DNA from: an uncultured Burkholderiales bacterium
Lineage (GTDB): Bacteria; Pseudomonadota; Gammaproteobacteria; Burkholderiales; Burkholderiaceae_C
Length of the DNA: 64,000 nt
Reading direction: 5' to 3'
Assembly (NCBI GenBank): GCA_903870145.1
Contig: CAIQBO010000020.1
Coordinates: 1-64,000, forward strand
A model generated the notes under the pieces. It was not told where the DNA came from, did not search any database, and saw only the letters and a list, made by a program, of their open reading frames with translations. This document shows, in pieces, positions 30,989 to 40,922 of this stretch. Every line of letters begins with the position of its first letter. Within the stretch, counting starts at the first letter, position 1. Made by a program: the position numbers and the translations under genes.

Positions 30989-32875
30989 ATGTGCGGCATT
31001 GTGGGTGCAGTTTCAACGCGCGACATCGTTCCCGTCTTGGTTCAAGGCTTGCAGCGCTTGGAGTACCGAGGCTATGACTCTTGCGGTGTGGCCGTTCACG
31101 GCGCCACGCTGGGCAGCACGCAGGGGGGCTTGCAAAGGGCGCGCAGCACCTCTCGCGTGGCTGAGTTGATGTCGCAAATACAAACCGATCACTTGCAAAG
31201 CGGCACCGGCATTGCGCACACGCGCTGGGCCACGCACGGCGCGCCTGCGGTGCACAACGCGCACCCGCATTTCAGCACGGGCCCAGGCAGTTCGAAAGAC
31301 TTGGAAAACAAACCCGGCCGCGTTGCCGTGGTGCACAACGGCATCATTGAAAACCACGAAGAACTGCGCGCGCAGTTGCAGGCCAAGGGCTATGTGTTTA
31401 CCAGTCAAACCGACACCGAAGTCATTGGGCATTGGATTGACAGCGTCTACAACGGTGATTTGTTAGACGCCGTTAAAAGCACAGTCCTGCAACTCAAAGG
31501 CGCCTACGCCATTGCCGTGTTTCACAAAGACGAGCCGCACCGAGTGATTGGCGCGCGCGCTGGATCCCCTTTGATTTTGGGCGTGGGCCAAGCGCACAGC
31601 GAAACATTTTTGGCCAGTGACGCCATGGCCTTGGCCGGCGTGACGGACCAAATTGTTTACCTTGAAGAAGGCGATGTGGTTGACATTCAATTGGGCAAGT
31701 ATTGGATCTTGAATGGCGCGCACAAAAGCGTCACACGCCCCGTTAAAACCGTGCAAGCGCACAGCGGCGCAGCCGAACTGGGGCCGTATCGCCATTACAT
31801 GCAAAAGGAAATTTTTGAGCAGCCGCGCGCCATTGCAGACACCTTGGAGGGCGTGCAAGCGATCGTGCCCGAATTGTTTGACGGCCACACCGGGAGTGCG
31901 CATCGGGTGTTCAAAGACATCGACAAGGTTTTGATCTTGGCCTGCGGCACCAGTTATTACAGCGGCTGCGTGGCCAAGTATTGGCTCGAGTCCGTGGCGC
32001 ACATACCCTGCCAAGTTGAAATTGCCAGCGAGTACCGCTACCGCAGCTCAGTGCCTGACCCCCAAACCTTGGTCGTGACCATCACCCAATCGGGGGAAAC
32101 CGCAGACACTTTGGCCGCGCTTCGGCACGCGCAAAGTTTGGGCATGCACCAGACCTTGACGGTGTGCAATGTGGCCACCTCGGCCATGGTGCGCGAATGC
32201 AAATTGGCCTATGTCACGCGCGCTGGCGCAGAGATTGGCGTGGCCTCGACCAAAGCATTCACCACGCAGTTGGCGGGCTTGTTTTTGTTGACGCTGGCGC
32301 TGGCGCAAAGCAAAGGGCGTTTAACGCCAGAGCAAGAGCAAGAGTACCTTAAAGAGATGCGCCACCTGCCTGCTGCGCTGCAAGCGGTGTTGGCGCTGGA
32401 GCCACAAATCATCAACTGGTCGCAAGAGTTTGCGTCCAAAGAAAACGCTTTGTTTTTAGGCCGCGGAACGCATTACCCGATTGCCTTAGAAGGGGCTTTG
32501 AAGCTCAAAGAGATCACCTACATTCACGCCGAGGCCTACGCCGCCGGTGAGCTCAAACACGGCCCTTTGGCCCTGGTGACCAGCGCCATGCCGGTGGTCA
32601 CCGTGGCGCCCAACGACGCCTTGCTTGAAAAACTCAAAAGCAATATGCAAGAGGTGCGCGCACGCGGTGGCGTGCTCTACGTGCTGGCCGATGGCGACAC
32701 CCACATTCAAAGCAGCGAGGGGGTCAACGTCATTCGCATGCCAGAGCACTACGGCGTGCTCTCGCCCATCTTGCATGTTGTGCCACTTCAGCTGCTGGCT
32801 TATCACACGGCCTGTGCCAGAGGAACGGACGTGGACAAGCCGCGCAATTTAGCCAAGAGTGTGACGGTGGAGTAA
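30989..32875 (+). CDS. glmS: Glutamine--fructose-6-phosphate aminotransferase (isomerizing)
   Basis: [39 protein letters not shown] domains; C-terminal [13 protein letters not shown]. Confidence 0.96.
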   Translation: MCGIVGAVSTRDIVPVLVQGLQRLEYRGYDSCGVAVHGATLGSTQGGLQRARSTSRVAELMSQIQTDHLQSGTGIAHTRWATHGAPAVHNAHPHFSTGPGSSKDLENKPGRVAVVHNGIIENHEELRAQLQAKGYVFTSQTDTEVIGHWIDSVYNGDLLDAVKSTVLQLKGAYAIAVFHKDEPHRVIGARAGSPLILGVGQAHSETFLASDAMALAGVTDQIVYLEEGDVVDIQLGKYWILNGAHKSVTRPVKTVQAHSGAAELGPYRHYMQKEIFEQPRAIADTLEGVQAIVPELFDGHTGSAHRVFKDIDKVLILACGTSYYSGCVAKYWLESVAHIPCQVEIASEYRYRSSVPDPQTLVVTITQSGETADTLAALRHAQSLGMHQTLTVCNVATSAMVRECKLAYVTRAGAEIGVASTKAFTTQLAGLFLLTLALAQSKGRLTPEQEQEYLKEMRHLPAALQAVLALEPQIINWSQEFASKENALFLGRGTHYPIALEGALKLKEITYIHAEAYAAGELKHGPLALVTSAMPVVTVAPNDALLEKLKSNMQEVRARGGVLYVLADGDTHIQSSEGVNVIRMPEHYGVLSPILHVVPLQLLAYHTACARGTDVDKPRNLAKSVTVE

Positions 32876-32880
32876 CTAAC

Positions 32881-33750
32881 TTGCAAACCAAAGAAACGCA
32901 AGGCATGTTGCTGGGCTTCATTGGCGTGTTCTTGTTCAGCCTGACACTGCCATTGACTCGGATAGCGGTAGCTGAGCTGAGCCCTTACTTCGTGACATTT
33001 GGCAGGTCTACTCTTGCGGGCATGTGTGCGCTACTCTTGTTCTTGTTCACAAAACCAAAATTACCCACAAAAAATCAGTTGATCCGCTTGAGCGTCATTG
33101 CCCTTGGCGTCGTCTATGGATTCCCACTGTTTGTCGCACTGGCTATGAAGACGCTTCCTTCAGCGCATGGGGGCATTGTGCTAGGCGTGCTTCCACTGGC
33201 AACAGCTGTAGCGGGAGCTTTGCGTTTCAAAGACCGGCCGTCACTGTCGTTTTGGATGACGGCCGTACTGGGCAGCTTGCTCGTTATCGCCTATGCCGCA
33301 CTCAATGGCAGTGGCGGTCTGGCCCATGAAGATGGGCTCTTGTTTGTTGCAATCGCAAGTGCGGCAATGGGCTACAGCGAGGGAGGCAAGCTCAGCGAGG
33401 AAATGAGTGCAGTCGATGTGATCAGTTGGGCACTTGTGCTCACACTGCCGATGAACATTTACCTGACTTCTCAATATTTAGACTTTGATATTTCATCTGT
33501 GTCTGTGTCTGCAATGATTTCATTCTTGTATGTGGGCCTGATTTCAATGTACGTTGGTTTTTTCTTTTGGTACAAAGGAATGGCTGTTGGGGGTGTGGCA
33601 AGGGTTGGACAAGTTCAATTGCTTCAGCCATTTTTAACGCTTGTTGCAGCGTATTTTTTGCTGGGTGAAACCATCACATTGATGAACATGGCCTTTGCGC
33701 TGTGCGTTCTGGTGGTCGTCGTATGGGGCAAGAAGACGAGGGCTAAGTGA
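32881..33750 (+). CDS. DMT (EamA-type) transporter (start uncertain)
   Basis: Ten-helix hydrophobic profile, LPLTRIAVAELSPYFVTFGRSTLAG; C-terminal EamA repeat. Confidence 0.85.
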   Translation: MQTKETQGMLLGFIGVFLFSLTLPLTRIAVAELSPYFVTFGRSTLAGMCALLLFLFTKPKLPTKNQLIRLSVIALGVVYGFPLFVALAMKTLPSAHGGIVLGVLPLATAVAGALRFKDRPSLSFWMTAVLGSLLVIAYAALNGSGGLAHEDGLLFVAIASAAMGYSEGGKLSEEMSAVDVISWALVLTLPMNIYLTSQYLDFDISSVSVSAMISFLYVGLISMYVGFFFWYKGMAVGGVARVGQVQLLQPFLTLVAAYFLLGETITLMNMAFALCVLVVVVWGKKTRAK

Positions 33751-33855
33751 CTTTATTGAGAAGCCACCTTTCTCAGTACTGCTGCGGTTGAGCAAGAATT
33801 TAAAAATCAAGTACCCTACGCGCTTAAGCCATGAACTTTTTGAAATTCTGACCCT

Positions 33856-34509
33856 ATGAACCTGTCCTACACCGCACGTCAATTTTTGACTCTGCCAGCG
33901 CTGATCTGGGTGTGCTTGAGCGCCCAAGCGGGTCGCCCTTTGACGGTGGACGATGCCAACGTGAATGACACGGGCGTGGCCCATGTGGAAACTTTTTGGT
34001 CCCGCGGTGCAGATGGCGCGCGCGTGTTGACCATTGCACCCACCTATTCCCCACTGCCAGGCCTTGATTTGATTGCGCAAGATGCCCGTACCTTGTCGGG
34101 TGGGCCGCACAGCCAAACGATTCAAACCAAACTGCAGTTGAGCCAACCCCGAGAAAACGGTTGCCACACCGCGCTGGTTTTTGGCGCGACGCATTGGCAA
34201 AAGGGCCAAGGGCAAAGCGGTTTCATGAGTGCCAATTTAAGCTGTGATTTGGCGCCTGGCGCTTTGCATTGGAGCCTGGTGAGTTCGCGCTCGCCGCAGG
34301 GCGCAGATGTGCCCAGCTTGGGCGTAGCTTGGGAGCATGTGATGGGAAGTTGGACAGGGCATGTGGAATCGGTGGCACAGCGCCAAGCCAAGCCCATGCT
34401 GGGGGTGGGCTTGCGCCGCGACATCTTGCCGGGCTTGCAACTCGATGGCACATGGGGGCGCATGGGCGGACAAACCCTTTTCAGCTTGGGCAGTAAGTGG
34501 CAGTTTTAA
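33856..34509 (+). CDS. Hypothetical secreted/outer-membrane protein
   Basis: N-terminal signal peptide (LPALIWVCLSAQAG), alternating beta-like pattern and terminal Phe (SKWQF). Confidence 0.6.
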   Translation: MNLSYTARQFLTLPALIWVCLSAQAGRPLTVDDANVNDTGVAHVETFWSRGADGARVLTIAPTYSPLPGLDLIAQDARTLSGGPHSQTIQTKLQLSQPRENGCHTALVFGATHWQKGQGQSGFMSANLSCDLAPGALHWSLVSSRSPQGADVPSLGVAWEHVMGSWTGHVESVAQRQAKPMLGVGLRRDILPGLQLDGTWGRMGGQTLFSLGSKWQF

Positions 34510-36338
34510 ACTGACGAGTGCTGCGTGCCGAGCAAGATGGCGTTGGCCAATGCCTCTGCCACTTTGATGCCGTCCACACCCGCTGACAAGATTCCGCCAG
34601 CATAGCTGGCCCCTTCGCCCGCAGGGTACAAGCCGCGCGTGTTCAAACTTTGCAAGTTGCTGCCGCGGCTGATTTTCAAAGGCGATGATGTGCGTGTTTC
34701 AACCCCCGTCAGCACCGCATCGCTCATGTCATAGCCTTTGATCTTGCGACCAAAAATGGGCAAAGCTTCGCGCATGGCTTGCACAGCGTAGGCGGGCAGG
34801 ATGCTGGCCAAGTCGCCCAAAAGCACACCGGGTTGGTATGACGGCAGCACGCTGCCCCAGTTTTTGGAGGCGCGCCCGGCTAAAAAATCACCGAGCAACT
34901 GACCGGGTGCGCAGTAGTTGCTGCCGCCGACTTCAAAGGCCTTGGATTCGAGTTGACGCTGCAGCACGATGCCCGCCAAGGGGTGATAGGCCTTCGGGCT
35001 TTGCTGGGCCATGGCCTGCGCTTGCAAAGCCCAGCGGGCGCCGTCTTCTTGGCCAAATGCGGCTTGCCAAGCAAGCGTCTCCAGTGGAAAGTCTTCAGGC
35101 TCGATGGCCACCACCAAGCCTGCATTGGCATTGCTTTCATTGCGTGAATATTGGCTCATGCCGTTGGTGACCACGCGCCCAGCTTCGCTGGTGGCGGCCA
35201 CCACGGTACCGCCTGGGCACATGCAAAAGCTGTAGACCGCGCGGCCGTTTTGCGCGTGGTGCACCAGTTTGTAGTCAGCTGCGCCCAGCAAAGGGTGGCC
35301 CGCATGGCGCCCCCAACGGGCCCGATCGATCACGCTTTGCGGGTGCTCAATGCGCACGCCCACCGAGAAGGCTTTGGCCTGCATGAAAACGCCTCGATCG
35401 TGCAGCAGGCCAAAGCTGTCGCGCGCGCTGTGGCCCAAGGCCAGCACCACATGGCGTGTAGTCAGTTCGCTGAATTGACCGCTTTGGCGATCTTGGATTT
35501 TCAAACCTGTGATTTGGCGGCCTTCTGGCCCGCCTTCGATCAACACGTCCACCACGCGCTGCTCAAAGCGCACCTCGCCCCCCAGCGCTATGATTTGTTC
35601 GCGCAAGTGCTCGACCACTTTGACCAATTTGAAAGTGCCGATGTGCGGGTGCGCTGCAAACAAAATCTCGGCAGGCGCGCCAGCTTGCACAAACTCGTTC
35701 ATGACTTTGCGGCCCAAGTGGCGCGGGTCTTTGATTTGGCTGTAAAGCTTGCCGTCAGAAAATGTGCCAGCGCCACCTTCACCAAATTGAACATTGCTTT
35801 CGGGGTCTAGATTTTTTTTGCGCCACAAACCCCAGGTGTCTTGGGTGCGCTGGCGCACACTGGCGCCGCGCTCAATCACGATGGGCTTGAAGCCCATTTG
35901 CGCCAAAGTCAGGGCGGCAAAAATACCGCAAGGGCCAAAGCCCACGACCACGGGCCGCTGGCCTTCTAATAAACCAAAATCGGCAGGGGCTTGGCAAGGG
36001 GCTTGCCAGACCATGTTCGGGGTGGCTTGGATGTGCGGGTGACCCGCAAACTGCATCAACAAAGCCGCTTCTTGCGCTGCATTTTTCAAACTCAAATCGA
36101 CAATGAAGACGGCCAATAAATCGGCTTTGCGCGCGTCAAAACTGCGTTTGAAAACAGACAGCGTTTGGATGTCTTGGCCCTCAATGCCCAATGCTTGAGC
36201 AGCCAGTTGGCCAAGCGCCACGTCTGGGTGTGCAGGCGGGCTGCGGTCTTCTGGGGTCTCTGGCGGTGCATCTGAAGAGCGGCGCAGTTGCACCGGCAAT
36301 GCTGACAAAGGCAGTTTGAGTTCTGAGATTCGAATCAT
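34506..36338 (-). CDS. FAD-dependent oxidoreductase (COG2509-like uncharacterised dehydrogenase)
   Basis: VVVGFGPCGIFAALTLAQMGFKPIVIERG; FGEGGAGTFSDGKLYSQIKD; GEGASYAGGILSAGVDG. Confidence 0.88.
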   Translation of the reverse strand: MIRISELKLPLSALPVQLRRSSDAPPETPEDRSPPAHPDVALGQLAAQALGIEGQDIQTLSVFKRSFDARKADLLAVFIVDLSLKNAAQEAALLMQFAGHPHIQATPNMVWQAPCQAPADFGLLEGQRPVVVGFGPCGIFAALTLAQMGFKPIVIERGASVRQRTQDTWGLWRKKNLDPESNVQFGEGGAGTFSDGKLYSQIKDPRHLGRKVMNEFVQAGAPAEILFAAHPHIGTFKLVKVVEHLREQIIALGGEVRFEQRVVDVLIEGGPEGRQITGLKIQDRQSGQFSELTTRHVVLALGHSARDSFGLLHDRGVFMQAKAFSVGVRIEHPQSVIDRARWGRHAGHPLLGAADYKLVHHAQNGRAVYSFCMCPGGTVVAATSEAGRVVTNGMSQYSRNESNANAGLVVAIEPEDFPLETLAWQAAFGQEDGARWALQAQAMAQQSPKAYHPLAGIVLQRQLESKAFEVGGSNYCAPGQLLGDFLAGRASKNWGSVLPSYQPGVLLGDLASILPAYAVQAMREALPIFGRKIKGYDMSDAVLTGVETRTSSPLKISRGSNLQSLNTRGLYPAGEGASYAGGILSAGVDGIKVAEALANAILLGTQHSSV

Positions 36339-36428
36339 GGCATGCGGTCCATAGGCTTGTGTTTATCAAGCAGGTCGGCCAATTATCGCGTCAATCTCAG
36401 GCAAGGCTGCGCAATGCGCAGCGCGTGA

Positions 36429-37346
36429 TCAGGCGGGCAAGAAACCTTCGATCGACAAATAGCGCTCGCCCGTGTCGTAGTTAAAGCCCAGCACGGTGGC
36501 GCCAGCGGGCAGGGCAGGTAATTTTTGTGCAATGGCGGCCAAGGTGGCGCCAGAGGAAATGCCGACCAACAAGCCTTCCTCGCACGCGCTGCGCCGCGCA
36601 TACTCGCGCGCAGCTTCGGCTTCGACTTGGATCACGCCGTCGAGCAAAGTTGTGTCTAAGTTTTTTGGAATGAAGCCCGCCCCAATGCCTTGAATCGGAT
36701 GGGGCGCAGGTGCGCCGCCCGAGATCACGGGCGAGGCGGTGGGCTCGACCGCGAAGACCTTCATGTTGGGGAACTTGGCTTTGAGCACGCGTGCGGTGCC
36801 AGTCAAGTGGCCGCCGGTGCCTACGCCAGTGATCAAGGCGTCTATGCCCCCTGGAAAATCGACCAAAATTTCTTGCGCCGTGGTGCGCACATGCACCTCA
36901 ATGTTCGCAGGGTTTTCAAACTGCTGGGGCATCCACGCGCCAGGCGTTGATGCCACCAATTCTTGCGCACGGGCAATGGCGCCTTTCATGCCTTTTTCGC
37001 GCGGCGTTAAATCGAAGGAGGCTCCGTAGGCCAGCATCAAACGGCGCCGCTCAATGGACATGCTGTCGGGCATGACCAAGACCAATTTGTAGCCCTTGAC
37101 AGCGGCCACCATGGCCAAGCCAATGCCGGTGTTGCCTGAGGTGGGCTCGATGATGGTGCCGCCGGTTTTCAGGGTACCTGCTTTTTCAGCGTCCTCGACC
37201 ATGGCCAAAGCGATGCGGTCTTTCACAGAGCCACCGGGGTTGCTGCGTTCGGACTTGATCCACACATTGGCTCCTGCACCAAACAAACGGTTGATGCGGA
37301 TGTGGGGGGTGTGGCCGATGGTCTCGAGAATTGTGTTGGCTTTCAT
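36429..37346 (-). CDS. cysK: Cysteine synthase A
   Basis: [38 protein letters not shown]; start at [14 protein letters not shown]. Confidence 0.93.
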   Translation of the reverse strand: MKANTILETIGHTPHIRINRLFGAGANVWIKSERSNPGGSVKDRIALAMVEDAEKAGTLKTGGTIIEPTSGNTGIGLAMVAAVKGYKLVLVMPDSMSIERRRLMLAYGASFDLTPREKGMKGAIARAQELVASTPGAWMPQQFENPANIEVHVRTTAQEILVDFPGGIDALITGVGTGGHLTGTARVLKAKFPNMKVFAVEPTASPVISGGAPAPHPIQGIGAGFIPKNLDTTLLDGVIQVEAEAAREYARRSACEEGLLVGISSGATLAAIAQKLPALPAGATVLGFNYDTGERYLSIEGFLPA

Positions 37347-37470
37347 GGGGTGGCTCCTTGTCTTTTTCAAATGGAATGGCACAGAACTGTCTGGGGTTGG
37401 GGACTATTTTGACCTGCTTGTTCTGTCATTTTGACCATATGGGTATGACTGGCGGCGATAATGCACGGGT

Positions 37471-37855
37471 GAAGCCTGCCAGACCGCCGCTGGTGCTAGC
37501 TGAAATGCCGTTGCGAAAGCAATGGAGCCTAAGCCGTTGTGCAAACAACGGGCCTAAAGGCCGCACTGGAGGAACGTCCGGACTGCACAGGACAGCGTAG
37601 GAGGTAACACCTCTCCACCGAAGGGCCGCAAGGCAGCAAGGTGAGGATCAGAGCAACAGAGACGAGCCGATTGAGTTCGGGTGAAACGGGCAATCTCTAC
37701 GCGCAGCAATACCAAGTAGGCACACGTTGATCTGGTTCCGGAGAGTGTGCGGGTAGGTAGCGCCGAGCCGGGTGGGCAACCCCCGGCCCAGAGTAATGGC
37801 GGTCACATCAAGGGCAACTTTGATGCACAGAATCCGGCTTATCGGCGGGCTTCAC
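37471..37855 (+). ncRNA. rnpB: RNase P RNA, bacterial class A
   Basis: gaggaacgtccggact ... acaggacag ... ggtaacacc ... acagaatccggcttatcggcgggctt; ends pair as P1 (aagcctgcc/ggcgggctt). Confidence 0.93.
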
Positions 37856-37861
37856 ACTTTT

Positions 37862-38389
37862 TTATCGCGTTGGCACCAGACTGGCGGCCAGCGCAAACAC
37901 CGAGTTGGGCACATTGACTCTCAAGGGTGCACTTTTGGGCTTGGCAAACACGCCACGCTTGATCAGGGAAGGGGCGGGCTCTACGCTCACCCCCTTTGCG
38001 CGTTGCTCAGAGACCAACTGGCGCAAACTGACCGATTGCAGGTGCGCTAACATTTTGGCGTTCAAGCTCGACCACAGGTCGCTGCTCATCCAGCTGCCAA
38101 CCTCGCCTGTTGCTGCCTCTTCGTTTTCGGCAGAGGCGTCAACTGCGCTGACAATGTCGGCCATGCTGATTTTCTCGGCATTGCGGGCCAAAGAGTAGCC
38201 GCCGCCGGGGCCGCGTGTGCTCTCGACCAAGCCTTGCTGGCGCAGCTTGCTGAACAGTTGCTCGAGGTAAGACAGGGAAATTTGGTGCCGCTCGCTGATG
38301 GCCGAGAGCGAGACCGGGCCACGATCCTCGCGCAGGGCGACGTCGATCATGGCCGTGACGGCAAAGCGGCTTTTGGTGCTCAAACGCAT
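37862..38389 (-). CDS. Rrf2 family (IscR-like) regulator lacking cysteines
   Basis: MRLSTKSRFAVTAMIDVALREDRGPVSLSAISERHQISLSYLEQLFSKLRQQGLVESTRGPGGGYSLARN. Confidence 0.88.
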   Translation of the reverse strand: MRLSTKSRFAVTAMIDVALREDRGPVSLSAISERHQISLSYLEQLFSKLRQQGLVESTRGPGGGYSLARNAEKISMADIVSAVDASAENEEAATGEVGSWMSSDLWSSLNAKMLAHLQSVSLRQLVSEQRAKGVSVEPAPSLIKRGVFAKPKSAPLRVNVPNSVFALAASLVPTR

Positions 38390-38544
38390 GGTGTTTTCCT
38401 TTCAGCGCAAGCGGTGAAATTGCTCTGAGATCATTTTCTCAAACTTAGCAACATAACTGAGGATGCCCTGACAAATTTCAAGGGCAAAACGGGCGGAAAT
38501 GTCGTAAAAAAGTTCAAAAATTCACCTGAAAGCTTCAAAATTTC

Positions 38545-39255
38545 TCAAAACCGCTCATAAGGCATTAAAGCGCGCCATTGCCCGGCTTGTAAAGGCGCCA
38601 AAACCACGCGGCCAAGCCGCACCCTTTTCAGGCTGAGTACCGACAGGTTGGCGGCGCGTAAAACATCGACGGCATAGCCGGGCAAATAGCCCTTAAAGGC
38701 CATGCGCAAACCGGTTTGTTGTGCGTTTTGGCTGCTGATGCTGGTGCGAAGGCCTACAGGGCAGAGTTGGTGCAATTGGTCGGGGCTGACAGCGCCCGAG
38801 ACTTCAGCCAGCATTTCGTGTTCTAAGGGTTGGCGTTGGTCGGCCAATTTGCGCAAAACGCTGGGGTCTTCGGACAACACCACCAAGCCGCTGGCAGCAT
38901 CTTCCAAACCGGCGGCGCATTGCAGTAATTTTTGCAGCCGAGGCGTCAATCGGATGCCCGATCGGTCGTGTGAAGACCTGTTGTCCGGGGCCAGAGCTTG
39001 CCAAACCGATTTGCGGCTGTTGCTGTTGCAACTCATGTCTGAATTTTTGTGCAGCAGCACGCTCAGCAAGGGCACTTTGCCGCGCTGAGCAGCCGAGTGG
39101 ATTTCAATCTTCTCGTTTGCCACGCGGTGCGCTGGTTCGTCGACCACCAAGCCGTCGACTTGAACCCAGCCACCGGTGATGACTTGCTCGGCCTCACGGC
39201 GCGAGCAGGTGAGCATTTCGGCCACGCGTTTGGCCAAGCGAACGCCTTCATCCAT
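38545..39255 (-). CDS. S4-domain RNA-binding / RluF-type pseudouridine synthase-like protein
   Basis: RLAKRVAEMLTCSRREAEQVITGGWVQVDGLVV (S4); C-terminal GLRMAFKGYLPGYAVDVLRAANLSVLSLKRVRLGRVVL. Confidence 0.75.
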   Translation of the reverse strand: MDEGVRLAKRVAEMLTCSRREAEQVITGGWVQVDGLVVDEPAHRVANEKIEIHSAAQRGKVPLLSVLLHKNSDMSCNSNSRKSVWQALAPDNRSSHDRSGIRLTPRLQKLLQCAAGLEDAASGLVVLSEDPSVLRKLADQRQPLEHEMLAEVSGAVSPDQLHQLCPVGLRTSISSQNAQQTGLRMAFKGYLPGYAVDVLRAANLSVLSLKRVRLGRVVLAPLQAGQWRALMPYERF

Positions 39256-40885
39256 GGTTGGACGTCATGGATTGAATGCGCTCCACATGGGCTTGCAATG
39301 AGCGCGCCGCCACCGGCCACAAACGGGGCGGCACATCGGCGTAAGCATGGGCCACCCAGTCTTGCAAAGTGCCGTGCGGCAGGGCTTGCATGGCCAAGAC
39401 CACTTTGGCTTCGCGCTTGAGGCGGTGCGCTTTCAATTGTTGGATGGCCAAGGGGGCAAAGCCCAGCACATAGCCGTGGGCGGGCAAGATGAATTCGATG
39501 TGCAGTTGCTCGCAGGCCTTTGCCAACAGGTCGAGCGAGTCCAGGTAGTCTGTCATGTTGCCATCGGGCGGGTTGACGATGGTGGTGCTGCCGTTCAAGA
39601 CATGGTCGCCCGAGAACAGCAGGCCGTCTTCGATCAGCACCAAGCACAAGTGGTTGGCCGCATGGCCGGGTGTGTGCAGCACTTGCAACGTGTGTTGGGA
39701 CAACTTGAGTTGCTCGCCATGGGCCAAGGCCCGGTCAGGGGTGAATTGACTGCTGGCGTTGGCCGTGGCGGCTGAAGGCAGTCCCAAAATGGGGGGGCGC
39801 ACCTCGCACAGGGCTTGCAAGGGGCGGGCGCCGGGGGAGTGATCGGCATGCGAGTGGGTGCACACAATCATGCGAATTTGGCCTGCTGCTGCGCGCCAAA
39901 TTTTTTCCAAATGAGGCAAGTCAGCCGGGCCTGGGTCAATCACGATGTAGCCGCTGTGGGGGTCGCCCACCAAGTAACTGTTGGTGCCGGGGCCCGTCAT
40001 CACGCCGGGGTTGGGGGCGGTCAGACGTTGCACATTTTTCAGCAAGGCCACGGGTTGCTCGGTTTGCCAGTCCAGGGTGTGCACGATTTGGCCGTCGGGA
40101 CAGGTCAAAGCCAACTCGCCAAAAGGCGCTTCGTGCTCCATGTAGCGGGCTTCTTTGCCAGCCAGCCAACCTGCGCGCGGGCAGCTTGTCCACAAGGGCT
40201 CGTCGGTGACGGCGCAGGCATCGAGCACCTCTTGTACAAGCTTGTAGGCCTGCAATCTTTCAAGCGTGCGAATGGTTGGAAAGACGATGAAAAATTCCCC
40301 GGCCTCGTGCCGCGACAAGGCCTCTTCTGGGCGGACCCAAACCGGTTCAAACTGCTCAGACTCGTCGGCCACGGGGGTTTGGTCTGGCGGCATGCGGGCG
40401 ACCAAAAACGGCACATCAAAGCGCCGCGGCAAATCGCGGTCTGTGCTCCAGTGGGCCAGCACAAAAACTTCGTCGGCGGCCAATAGCAGTTGGCGCTTGG
40501 CGCATTGCGGGGCAAAAGCTTGCTGACGGTCCAGGGCTGCAATGTCTGCAGCGCTGGCCAGGCTGCCGTCGGCATGGCGGGCCAATAAAACGCCAAGCTC
40601 TTCAAAACTTTCTCGGATGGCGGCAATGGCTTGGGTCAAATGCAAATCGCTTTGCCGCGGCCTGCGCCGGGCTTGTGCGTGGCTTTGAGCGTCAGTCGGG
40701 TCAATGCCGCCACCGGGGAAAACATAGGCGCCAGGGGCAAAACTGGCGGTCAAGGAGCGCCGCGTCATGAGCACTTGCAGCCCCTGTGAGCTGTCGCGCA
40801 GCAGCAAGACAGTGGCCGCAGGGCGCAGCGCTGCGGGCTCGCGCTGGGGGTAAAGGAGTTCGAGAGGTCTGACCATGTGCAGCAT
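39248..40885 (-). CDS. NUDIX hydrolase / MBL-fold fusion protein (NUDT19-like plus LACTB2-like)
   Basis: FPGGGIDPTDAQ...RESFEELGVLL Nudix region; MTGPGTNSYLVGDP, VCTHSHADHSPG, HTPGHAANHLCL, LFSGDHV MBL motifs in one ORF. Confidence 0.85.
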   Translation of the reverse strand: MLHMVRPLELLYPQREPAALRPAATVLLLRDSSQGLQVLMTRRSLTASFAPGAYVFPGGGIDPTDAQSHAQARRRPRQSDLHLTQAIAAIRESFEELGVLLARHADGSLASAADIAALDRQQAFAPQCAKRQLLLAADEVFVLAHWSTDRDLPRRFDVPFLVARMPPDQTPVADESEQFEPVWVRPEEALSRHEAGEFFIVFPTIRTLERLQAYKLVQEVLDACAVTDEPLWTSCPRAGWLAGKEARYMEHEAPFGELALTCPDGQIVHTLDWQTEQPVALLKNVQRLTAPNPGVMTGPGTNSYLVGDPHSGYIVIDPGPADLPHLEKIWRAAAGQIRMIVCTHSHADHSPGARPLQALCEVRPPILGLPSAATANASSQFTPDRALAHGEQLKLSQHTLQVLHTPGHAANHLCLVLIEDGLLFSGDHVLNGSTTIVNPPDGNMTDYLDSLDLLAKACEQLHIEFILPAHGYVLGFAPLAIQQLKAHRLKREAKVVLAMQALPHGTLQDWVAHAYADVPPRLWPVAARSLQAHVERIQSMTSNHG

Positions 40886-40922
40886 TATCGACCTAGCGGG
40901 CTGAAGCAGGGATAATTGCGCC

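Noticed and set aside
33757-33775. Hairpin tgagaa-gccacct-ttctca after the DMT transporter considered as a terminator
   Set aside because: Six-bp stem of modest stability and no T-run; too weak to call.
37331-38050. Short ORFs overlapping rnpB (37331-37600, 37772-38050)
   Set aside because: They sit on the RNase P RNA and have no protein signatures.
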